A stretch of 64,000 nt of DNA from Himantopus leucocephalus (Eukaryota; Chordata; Aves; Charadriiformes; Recurvirostridae). Numbering within the stretch: position 1 is the first letter of the stretch; every line of letters begins with the position of its first letter. The stretch lies in NCBI GenBank assembly GCA_003993805.1, contig RSEF01000012.1:3558168-3622167 (forward strand), written 5' to 3'. A model generated the notes under the pieces. The model saw nothing but the letters and a program-made list of their open reading frames with translations, did not search any database and was not told the origin of the DNA. The translations under genes were made by a program, and so were the position numbers. Below are positions 28,501-40,500 of the stretch, one piece after another.

Positions 28501-31500
28501 TGAGCAGGTTGTTGATATCCTCAAGGAAGGATTCATTTTTAATCTAAGTAGATGATAGAAAAAAAAAAAGAGGCAGTTTCCTATGTCATAAGACAGTTAT
28601 GTCTCCACATGCCATGGAGATCACTTCTGTATAAATATAGCCTTCAGCCTCTGCTATAAGAAATCATTTTCGTGATCACTCCACTCCACTAAAGCATACT
28701 GTGACCCTTGTTCAGCATTTCCAATTGAACAGCCATGTTCAGCCATTTCAGGGGTGGGGGTGTGTGTTTGAGAACAAGCCTCCTTCTGCCCATTCGCTGT
28801 CTCCTTACAGACAAATTGAGCTCAGGGTTTTGCTCCCTGCCTGGCAGTGACTCTACAACCAGATCCCAGACCCCAGGTTGCTCTGGGTCTGCATTCCTCC
28901 AGCACAGAACACTTCACTATTAGGGTAAAGCTCATCAATGTGGGAGACAGAGTAATTGTAGGGATGTGTCACAGTCTGTGGGATGATCTTCCTCCAGAGC
29001 TACACTCACCTCTCCACCTTTGCTAAATCAGAAATACACAGCATCCCTCTACTTGACTAAATGCACCCTCCCATGCCCCTCTTCTCCCACATATGCTTCT
29101 CACTACAGGGAAAAGGATGTAAGAACAAGCAGCATTTGACAGACGCTTATCTCGTTGCTTAGGGCACTGCCAGAAGGGACTTGGTTCCTATGATAATGAA
29201 GGCAGTAAAAAAGTCTGTAGGGAACATAACTATGAATTACAGAAGTTGGCCTAGTCCTTAGCAAGTTACAGTTTACAGTAACAAGCCACCATTACCCTGT
29301 GGAACCAGCAGGCATAAGACCCTAAATCTACTAGTATATTTGAAAAAAAAAGAAAAGAGAATGGTGTTACTCAGTATTTTTAGTATCGGTGGTCAGCATA
29401 ATGCTTAGCTTCAGGCAGCTGAGTCTAAAATCTTGGATCCCACCAAACCCTTGGATGGAGCTGAAAGGGGTTTCCTTTAATCAAGGGAATAATCAGCCCG
29501 CTCACACACAGCTTTACAGTCCCTCTAGCAACAAATGCACTGCCTTTAGTTTTCCTGGGACTTTGTTATAAGATGATGAAGGTGGACTACTTAATAAATA
29601 AAAATTGTGCTTGGTTTGTATCGAGCTCCTCAGTCCTCTTTAGGGGGATTTATTGAGTTAGAGATGTGTTCCTGACTCCATTTGAGATGGAGTCCACTGT
29701 GCTAATGCTCCTGTACCTGTGTGTCTACAAATAGGAACGTCTTGGGTTGACTTTGAAGGCCTGCCTTCATCATGATCTTCCTCACATCATCTCGCCATTC
29801 GGTCATCCCATAATTTTTGGACAGTTCAATCTGGAAACACTCATAATCAGCCCTAAAGAAAAGAGAAGCCTGTGGAGTTACATCGAATTAAAATCTCCAC
29901 TTTTGTCAATCCTGAGTATGTCTTGTGAACTCAAGTGGAGAGGACTCAAGCAAGTTGTTTTATTGCAATGAGTCCTGAGCACACGCCTGTCCTTGTGCAT
30001 GTTCAGTGACCAACCCAAGAGCATGTTTTACTCAAAGCAAAGATACCCGAGCTAGCTAAAATCCAGGAGAAGTACAACTTCATGAGCTAACAGAGTCACA
30101 TTGCTTCTTGGGCCCAGTGCCTCAGAGTGCAGAGAGAGCAACTCAATGTGGATTTTTTTTGTGATGCTGCCCTCAGAGGCTGGTGCACTTGGGAACCATG
30201 GAGGCGTTTCTCTAGGATCATACCCTATATTCAGAGCTGGAAGAATTTTCTTCCTCACCCTAGTTCCCCGGCTCTTCAAGTTTCCCCTTGAGGCCTCTTG
30301 ACTCCCAAGACTCACCAGTCCTACTTGCCAGGCTGCCAGTGTCACTTGATCACTAGTAGTTCCTGTCTTTGTCTTACAGCTGCCCAGCTCCCAGGAAGAA
30401 GCATCTCTCTCTCCCCCTGCCATGCTGAGTGCTGCACAGGCCAGTGAGCTCACATGGACTATGCTGCATTAGCTCATTTGTTGCATGCCCGCAGCAGTAA
30501 CCCAAGCTACTAGCAGGCAAGAGAGTCCAATTTTTCTAGTGTAGATGTGCATGTTAACTGAGCCCTAACTCTTGAGTGTTAAATCTGAAGAGTCAAGCAA
30601 CCAGAAAAATGTGTAACCAGTAGCAGGAAGGGCAGGGAAAGAGATTCTCTGGAGGCAGCCCTGATGGAGCTGCTCCACATTATGTGCATAGGAGTGCATT
30701 ACTTACATGTGAGATGCCAGTCTGGTGAGAGACTGTCTTCCACTTCCCCCAACACCCAGGAGAAGAGCATTCCCTGGAGCCTGCCGCAGGATCCGGCTAA
30801 TTCGGCAGATGTGCTGTATCGCATCCATGAAAAGCACGAGCTTCAACTCTGGGGTGTTGATTTGATTGTACTCCTCCAGGTAATCCTCAATCACAACCTT
30901 CAGCTGTGGGCAGAAACAGTCAATTGTGACTACCAGAGGTGATGGTTCTCTTTGCTCCATGCTCCTATAGGAACTGCTATTGGACTGGGCTGAATTTAGC
31001 TAGTGGTGGTGGCAGCAGCTGCTGAATGGTGACCTTAAAGTAACTCAGGCAAGTGACTAAGGTCTGCTGTTCCCAATGGTGCTGTTTCCCTGGAGAAAGA
31101 GCAGTTCAAAATAAAATAGCTTAGGGCTGCCTGACCCATACTGTTCTAGAGCCTCCTTCCAGGAGAGCTTCCTCACTATAGCTGACCACTGCCTGCTGCT
31201 GCATCCTGTGGTTAGGATCCTGGCTGGAAAGGGGAGGTGCAGGAAGAAAACCCTGCTGGCTGTAGATGAGTAGAGAAGTGCACTCCTCTCCTAGTCCAGC
31301 CATGGCACAGAATAGCTGTGGGAGCAGTCTTTCCTGCCCTTTCCAGAGCTCTCTTCAACAGCATCCTCAGGCCAGAGCAGACAATGAAGCATGAAGACAT
31401 CTGGGATTTGGCCCTACCCCCTCAGCAATCTCACTGTGAACCTGGGCAAGCAACATCAGCTGGAATTCATACAGTGCTGAGATCCTTGCCTAGATGCCAA

Positions 31501-34500
31501 AGTCCTGTGCGCATCAGTGGACTGTGCAGCAGTATGGTAAGTCTGGTTGTCTCAGCTGTGCTCACCTCAGTGGGGCACAGGCCTACCTACTTTGTAAAAG
31601 AGACTGGAAAGCTCAGTTAATTACCAATCCTTGCCACACAGCTATCACAAGAGGAGAGACGACAGGATAATCATCTGTTTCTGATAATGAGTGCAAAAAG
31701 CACTGCTCATTGCCTTTGCTTAATTATCACTACCAAAGTACTTGCAGTATCTTCTCCAACAGAGAGTCTGGCAGTAACATTAATTACTTGTAAAGGTCAA
31801 TTGTGAAGTCTTTAACAGCAAAAGTAGTATTGTTGTGGGTAATGTGCCATTTCTTTCCAGCAAATTTCATTTTCCAGTCCCAAATGCATTTGGGAGAACT
31901 GGCATAGCAGGCTGCCCCCAGGATGGCAATGCAGAGACAACTTGTTCCACCTCAACTTCCCATCGCACCAAATGCAGCCACTATCCATATCTGGGGTAGG
32001 ATTTCACAATAGAGCCCTGGGAGAGTTTGTGATTTCAGACACCTTCAATCCAAGCAGACCCATGGTTACTATTAACTGTTTTCTTCTGCTTGCAGAAGGC
32101 TTGGAAGATGGGAACATAGTTCACATCATCATGATTCCCAGGGTCCTTACCTTTTCCTGGCTGTCAATTGCTTGGTACAGTTTGATATTGGCACCTGGCT
32201 CCATGAAGTCCCCAAACAGAACTGGCTGGGAGGGGATGACCTCCTCAAAGGTGGTGCCTAACTCCTCCATCATACTCTTCATCAGGTTGTCAAACCAGGT
32301 CTGGTCCTCCTTGCTGACTAGGCGATCGCAGAAGACCCGGCAGCTCTCGTGGTACCACAGTCTCAGCAGGTGCAGTTTGTTCTGGGAGGAAATCCCAGCA
32401 AAACACCCCCATGAGAGAAGCAGAGAAGTATGAAGAGCCTCACTGTCAGGAAAGCTGGTTCCTGCCCAGCATGTGGCCAGCTCCACTCCTGCTAGAAGGC
32501 AGCTGGAGTGGAGAAAGAACTGGGCGGAGGGAGCTGTATTCCCTTCTCCTCTCAAAAACAACCCTTGTCAAAACAGCTGCTTTGCAGAGAGCTCATTACA
32601 GCTTCAGCTAATCCCCCCCTTTATTTGTCTGTATGTCAGGCTTTCTTTGAGAGATTTAAATTTTATGTTGTTTGTCCTTATCTTTCCCCTAGTTTGATTT
32701 AATTTTTACTGTTTTCAGAAGTTCTTGCATCTTTTGGAAAGATCCTTTTATTCGGGTATAGTACAGAACCAGGGTCCCAAGTACACCCTGTGATAAGACA
32801 ATCCCTCCTGGCTAGGCTGGAGCCAGAGCAAAGTCCTCAGGACAGCTGACGGGGCAGAAGCCTCCATTGTTACAAGCTGCTAACAGGACAACACTTCTGC
32901 CCCTGGCTGGTCCCCTGTGGCTCCATCCATCCCTGAATGGCCGGGCTGTGTCATACTGACTCTCTGTGGCCGCTCACCTGCTTCCACGCCAAGGAAGGGC
33001 TGGGGTGGCAGGGGAGGTCTGTTTAGTACTGGTACTAGGCAATATAGCCAAAGGGAAGGTCACCACCTTCACTGAACAGTACCAAAAATGCAACTTCAGT
33101 AAGAAATTGAGGCCTGTTTGCAGGCCTGACAATAAGACCCTAACTGCAACATTTCTGGTCTTCCCCTGGGTGGCATGGCTGTGCTGATGGGAGGACTCAC
33201 CTCTATCCTGCTGGGCTCAGCCATGAGCATGCCCTGGAACACCTTGGAGAGGTCTCTCAGGTTGAAGGTGTAATGTGACTTTGCTGGTGTGGGCAGCAGC
33301 TGGGATGTGATGGTCAAATACACACGGATAGTGGCATCAACCAAGGGCTCGTTCAAATCTTTAACTGCGAGTGCTCCTGCTGTAGAGACATAGGAAAGTG
33401 GAGAGGGATGCTGAGGTGGCGACTCTGGGTCGAGAAGGTCCTAGCAGTGCAGATAGGTGGCACAGAGTGGCAGAGGTGTTGCTAGGATGTCCTGGTTGCG
33501 GCAGGGATAGGATTAATTTTCACAAGGAGCTGGGATGGGACACAGCCAGGTTGGCCATGCTCATGTTAAACTGCCTTTATCTCAACCCATGAATTTTGCC
33601 TCTTTCTTCCGATTTTCCCCACATCACACCACTGAGGGGGAGGAAGCAAAAGACTGTGTGGTTCTTTGTTATCGGCTGGGGCTAAACCACGCCATAGGAC
33701 TGGCCAGGAATACACTTTTCTTCTGCTTTCTTATGCAGAGACTGTGCAGGGACCTGACCAAGCACCTGCTCACTGCAGTGGACAGTTTGCCAATGAGTTG
33801 CCCAACCAAAGGGAATCAGATTTGGGGACGGAAGAATGCATCGCAACAATTCTGTGGTGTTAAGAGTTCACGCACTCCAGGGAGAGAGAAGACACTGCCA
33901 GACAGTTAATTGATGCCTACCTGACATACTTGCAGACAGGTTTTCCTTCTCCCTCCTTGTACTCCCTCAGCTACTTTTAAGCTAGAAGGTGTGAGTGCCC
34001 TCTTAGCTAAACCGCCTTGCAATTCATTGAGCTCAGCAAATGCAAAGCCACTGAGGAATAATTTCTTATGCAATAGTCTGGCAAGATTTAAACACAGCTG
34101 CCAGTTTTAGAGCTTTTATTTTTTTTTTAGTCCCAATCAAGTTCATTACAAATGCTCCTAGGGAAGTAGAGCCCTGTGACACCCTAGCATTTTGTACTTT
34201 TTTGCATTACTTCCAAAATTCTTTAATTTCTTTTTAAATCACAGCTAGCTGCTTCAGTGTGCCCCTGAGCTTATAGTCAGGTAGTGATGCCCCTGAGCTC
34301 ATAGTCAGGTAGTGATGCTTGGGAATATTGCAAGCGCTCAGAAGAAAGCTCTGCTTTGCTTTTCTCATAGCCCACTATTCTCACTCCTTCCTACTGGCAG
34401 ATTTGCAGATGAGGGCACATTTGCAAAGATGATCCTAAATTCCCACCCTGTCAAATATAAGAGGACTCATTTAACTCCAAATGAACCCTTTTTTCTGGGT

Positions 34501-37500
34501 GGCTGTAGCACCATGCTTAGATCCTCCCTGCTCAGCTGTCCGCAGGCTGCAGCAGATGGAGAGTAACAGAAGGCTCTGCTTCCACAGAAGGCTGTTGTCT
34601 GGGAAAGTGTCTGTCTGCTGAAAGCACAGGTAAGCTATGCCATGCTGTGCCCATCAGTTTGTTCTGTTCAGTCTCTTTCATCTGTCTTGCTCTTACTTAC
34701 GCACTGGGTCTCTGTAACTTCTTTCTCCAAGAAGCCCAGCTAGAAAAAGACAGAAAACCTGAGTTACAACTTTATTTACTGAGGTGAAGGATAACTGCAT
34801 CATCTATCACAAACAAAATCCTCTTTGAAAGGCCTAGGCTATGGGATACCTCAAGAAACTGTGAGAGCCAAAGTTGAAGTTTGCTGATTTACAACAGCAG
34901 AGTTTGGCTCTAAGACTAAACAGTGTACGAGCTCTCTATTTGCTAAGATTTAAACAAGCAAGCTCCAGCTTCCAGTGCTTTGATCCGATATTCCTCCCCT
35001 TTATACCTCCATTATCATTGAGTTGACTGGCAACGTGAGGTGAAGGTGGCAGTTGTCTGCAGAACTTACCCATCCAGCTGCCAAGGATGGTGGAGAAGAT
35101 GGTCTTCTTGCTGCTCCCCTCCAACTCTGTGAAGGAGAGGTAGTTGAAATGGCGGGTGAGGCGTGGAGTGACAGCATTCCTTCCCCCTCCAGGAGGTCCC
35201 ATGGCACAGACAAAGTTAATATCTACCAGCTTCTTAAAAGTACCTTGAAGAGTGAAAAATCAGGAATGAATGCTAAGTTGTAGCTAAAAACCCTCACCAC
35301 AAATCTCCACAGCAGGTATGCATATCTATCAACAGGCCAACTTTTGGCAAGAGCACTGGGCAAAGGACCTGGGTCATACCGATCTGCTTCCTGTCGTACC
35401 AGCCCTGGTGGTCCATCCACTGCCGCAGCAGCTCGATGGGTGGCTGAGCACCATATTTCTCCAGCATGGGCATGTTCAAATCATCAATAAAAAATATGAA
35501 GTACCGCCCAACCGGAGGCCCGAACACACCCTTCCGCCTGTAAGGACAGAAGCCGTGTAAGGACACAGGACAACTCCTACTGCAAAGGTACTCCTAACTT
35601 GATCCAAAAGCAGTTTTTTCTCCAGAGGTTTCCTGGATCAGCAGTTTCAGCTATCCTCACGCTAACAACTCCATATACCTCTTTATATGGGCCTTTGCAC
35701 GGAAAAGATCTAGAGCAATGTTTGATGCACTGACTTCTTCCAATCACAAGTGAAATTTTGTCTACTTATGCAAAATGTCAATGAATAAATGGGTGCAAAT
35801 AAAAGCAATGAATCTGTTGGAAACTTCAAACCAGTGGCTGACCAGGGAGGCAAAAGGGAAGCTGTTAACCATGGGGAGTGGGATTAGGGGTCAGCAGCCC
35901 TGATTTCTCCCCTCATCAGTTTCTACTAAGATCACACACCAGGGTTTGCAAACACCTGTGCTATGAAACGTGGAATAACTAGAATTGGTGTAACTTTTAC
36001 AGATTTGAATCTTTCTAATCCTTCTCACTTTCTTGCTGTTGTATTGTTATCACTGGCTTTCACAATCCCAGCTCAGATTTACTGTGTGTCCTATTTGTTA
36101 TCCACAGCTGTATGTGCTTGGGGCCCCTTCAGGTCTTGGGATGAAACTAAATGGCCAAGCTGATAGAAATACTGAGCTCAGGGATACTGCCTGTGCAAAT
36201 ACAGAAATGAAACTTGCCTCTTATCCAGTTTGCTGTCAATGAGATCCTGGGTTTGGTTAGCAGAGGTGCGTGCCGAAAACATCAGGAAGTGGGTGATGTA
36301 TCTAAGAGGCAAGTTCTTCAAAAGCTTGTCCGTAATTGTGAGAGTCTTCCCAGTGCCAGTGGGACCAATGCAGAGAACCTAGAAGTACAATCAGCAAAAT
36401 GCAGCATAACCGTAGGCATACAGTCTGTGTTTCCCAGCTCTCTGACGTTTGCTGGAGGAAATGCAGGTTACTGCTCACTTAGGTGTTCAAAGGCTGGGAG
36501 AGGACAGAAGGTTCGCTTCTTCAGTAAGGACAGCTGTTCAACAGATCTCTTGGTGTGGACTGAATCCAACCAGACAAGTATGAAATGGAACCACAGGGAA
36601 CAGGTAAAGAGGGATGGTGATGGGCTATCTTGCAATTGCTGCATTTTGATTGAACAACTGAGTGTTGATATCCCTTTGGGGCACTGGCATGGTGCCTGGG
36701 GACTGAATGGAGAACTCTTGTTGAGCAGAGAAGTACAAATCCACGAGAGTGGGAAATAATCTTAAAGTATCAGGTAGCTGTTAGGTTCTGACTGCACTGT
36801 GAGAGGAAAAGGTGCCCCTGTTGATGAGAACAAAGTTGAATAAAAAAAAAAAATCAAAGACAAGGCTGAGCACGTACTGGCTTACGGTTGGTGAGCAACA
36901 GCTCCAGCAGATGGGCCATTCGGACTGTGTTCATCGTGGGCACAATAATGTCACAGAAGTTGGTATCGGGAACCATGGTGAACTTTGCTGTAGAGTCCAG
37001 CCACTTCTCCCAGCACACCTGAAAGGTATGGGTGTGTTTAGAGGGGGCTGTTGCATTTATGCCCTACAGGAATAGGAAAACTACTTCTGCTGTGTTTTCC
37101 CTGTCACAGCTCCTTGTGTAGCAGCTCAGAGTCTGATGAGGAATTCAGGTTTCCAGCCCCTCTGTCTAGTCTTGCCACCTATACCTCCCTGTATGGCAAT
37201 GCTGCGAGTGCCTGACTCATTTCCTTCTGGAAGAAAGTAGCCCAAGATTTACAGATCATTGCCCCAGCAGCAACATACTTGCCCTCCATTCTGAAAACTG
37301 GGATCAAAGGGTGATGGAGCACTTGCAGTATCTGCAAGAACAGGAATTCTGTCCTAAACTGACCTACCCTGTAAGTGCCCCCATGACAGAGGGCCAAAGA
37401 GGGCTTAGCTGGGATCCTGTCTTCATGTTTGTTGCCATTGCCTGTGTTGCACTCAGAGGCACCTGGAGGTTATATACTTGCACAACATGCACGACTTGTG

Positions 37501-40500
37501 CTTGAATCAGGTCACAGACTAACCTCCCAGAGGCCACTATACAAGTGAGATAGAGGTTTTATCAGGGATGTGCTGCAGAACACTGAGAAAATGCGCATTC
37601 CTGACCACCCCATGTGGCCTTCCCACAGAAACGACACTGGCAGCCTCTGCTAAGCATCTGATGCTCATGTAGGACTCTACTTTGCTCTGATTTCAGGAAA
37701 GGGAAGCATTTTTCCTCTTTTTTTTCTTTTTTTCTTTCAGCCTAGGGTCTGGTGACTGTCAGTCAGATAAGCCTTCCATGCCCTACTGTCTCCTGTGAAA
37801 AACATGGCATAGTTGTCTGCCTTGCTCCTCCCTCCAGACTCTGCTGCACACAGCTCTTCTGCTGTTGTGCACTGCTTTCTAACACAGACAGACTTTTCCA
37901 TCTGAGCTTCTCCCTGTCCTCCTCCAGCAGTCACACTTGTAGAGCCCTCTCACCTTCCTGAGCATTGGCAGAGGCACTCAAGTCTGAATTGACCAGTCCC
38001 TGGCTCAGGTTCAAAAGATCTGCTTCACAACCCTGAGAGCAAGAAACTGCCTTCTTCCTTCAATGAAAAACTTCATTTCACTTTAAACATTCTCACTTGG
38101 TTCCTACAGACCTTTCTTATTTGCCCTTGATGAGAAAATCCTACCTAATCTGGAAGGACTGTGTTGCTTCCTGGTCCCTCCCCCCGAATTTCCCAGCTTG
38201 GAGTTGAAAGTGAAATATTTTACCTCCCTAATGACCTCCTCATCCAGATCATCTTCAGCACTGCTAAGCCCAGCATCGTACAGTTTATAGTCATAAACCA
38301 GCCCTTCTTCTGGGAAAAGTAACTGGATCTGTGGGAATAAAGCTGGGGTAAACCTGCTTGCCACTCAGCTGAATTCACAGAAGGATCTGCACTACTGCAA
38401 GGAAGACTTTACTAATGGGATGCTGCCCAGGCGAGGGGGGTCAGATCTCTCCCAGATCTTCCAGATCCAGGGGTCCCTTGAAATTTGAGGCAGGTGTGGT
38501 ATATCAGATCACAACAGGAAGCCCATCCAAAGCCTCCAGGCTTTCAAGAAGCTCTGACCCCCATTCCTCATTATCTGTTCTTCTATGACAGAAGATCTGC
38601 TTTTCCTTTACTCACCTTTTCCTTTGCCATCTTCTCCCTCAGCCACAAGCTGAAGGCTATGCGACCTTGGGAATCTCCAGTAGCACCCACACTCCAGATC
38701 AAGGCAAATATAAACCAGGGTTCAATCAGCTCTCCGATACGAGCTGCCTTCTCCTGGGGAATCATCCTAATTCCCTGAGAACCAGAGGAAAGCAGAAGTA
38801 AAATTCTCAGGCGTGGTTAAGGTACACAAAACCCAGACTCTTCTTAATCTGCTCATAATTCTATTCAGCTTCTTCGTAGCTTTTTCTAGCTAGTTTTTCC
38901 ACAGGCCTTGCTAATGTATTCTGGGGATTAAAACTTGTTGTTTCACTCGTGTACTTGAGAGACTCCCCTTGCTGAACTAATGTCACTCAACAGGAGCTGG
39001 GAGAAGAATTTAGTCTTTGGTTTTTAATTTGAAAATTGTCCAGCCTTCTTCAATACTAATTCTCAAAGGACGTGCAATCTGAAGTGCATCGCTGCTTAGC
39101 TCTGATCTCTGATTTCCACTCATTCTCCAATTCCCTCTGCTATAAATAAAAGTGAACCACTTCCCTGAAGCCTGGTAGACACGGAGTTTATCTTTTGCTC
39201 TTTCAGTGGGCAAACCATAATCCTACCAGGTTTACCTGTGCTTTGCAGGATGTTGTATTGCCTTCTGCCATGTAGATGAGCTACAGCATGACCTTTCTGC
39301 ACTGACACTTTGTTCTCTGGTGACTCACCCTCTGAATGACTTAGTGCTCTTAAGAGTTACAGACACACACAAAAGATAGCAGCAAAATCCTACCTCAATG
39401 GGAATGAAAGGCTGAAACAAACATTCCAAGAGCATGAGGAGGCTCCTTGTGAGATTATTGTCCGTTGAGGCAATTATCTCTTTCACAAACCTCCGGACAA
39501 AACCAATGGCCTCCTGTAAGGAGAGGGAGGAACAGCTCAGTGTCACCATCCAACACACTTGACTTTGCTTTTACCTTCTAGGGTTTCTGGTTTCTCCTTG
39601 CCTCCCTGCAGGCTACATGTAACAGGGAGGGTATGACTGAGAATGCTGCCATATCCTGCTGTGTTCCGAGTACCACCGTTTTGACTGGAGAAAAGTCAGT
39701 CAAACCACTTCCTTCAGTCTCAGCCGCAAGAAACCTCTGGGCCTGCCTTTTGGTTCTGTGCAACAGTGATGTACATCTTGTGCCATCACTGCTGTTAAAT
39801 AGTTTGCTCCCTTCAGACCTTTTCTTTGCAGCTCTGGGTTATTCATTAAACTAGCGGCTCAGGAGAAGAGCAGAAATAACAAGACTTGTTCTTACAACTT
39901 TTCCCCTGGAGTAACTGCACTGTAAGCAATGGATAATTTTGTCCAGAAGATAATTTTAAAAGGAAATAAAACAAACTATAATGACCAATAAGACTAAGAA
40001 ACCTCTGTAGGGATGAGTGAATAACCTCTATTAAATCCGGGAAATTCACAGAGCAGTTTGTATACTGCTTTGTAGTCTGAAGTGTTCCCACAATGGCATT
40101 TAAATCCAGGCCTTGACAAGGCTGGGCTGGTTGTTTGATACCTGAGCTGACAAACTCCAAGCAATGGAAGGGCTGGAACAGCATGGTAGCTCACCTTGAG
40201 GAATCCCCTGAAGAGAGACGCTAGCTGCTGTGAGAAGGGCTGCATGATGCCTGGGAGTTTTTGCAGCCAGCACTCGATGAAAGGCTCCAACCCCAAGATG
40301 CTGGGTTCCAGGTAAACCATGCCACAGCGGGAGACTGTGGCAGGGGAAGCAACAGCCAGATCCTGGACTTCAAACATCATGGTCATGCTCTGGAAAGTGC
40401 AAAAGGAGAGAAAGAAAGATAAAGACTTGATGACTTCTGATATGTCTTTCAGCATATTTTGGCAAAGCTCAAATCTTTCCCTTTGTTACAGGAACCTTCT

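Noticed and set aside
31942..32433. 163-codon plus-strand open frame
   Set aside because: It overlaps DNAH1 exon 32151..32381 in antisense and shows no independent support.
36214..36759. 181-codon plus-strand open frame
   Set aside because: Its start lies antisense to the DNAH1 AAA3 P-loop exon 36218..36378. It is a shadow of that exon continuing into intron.
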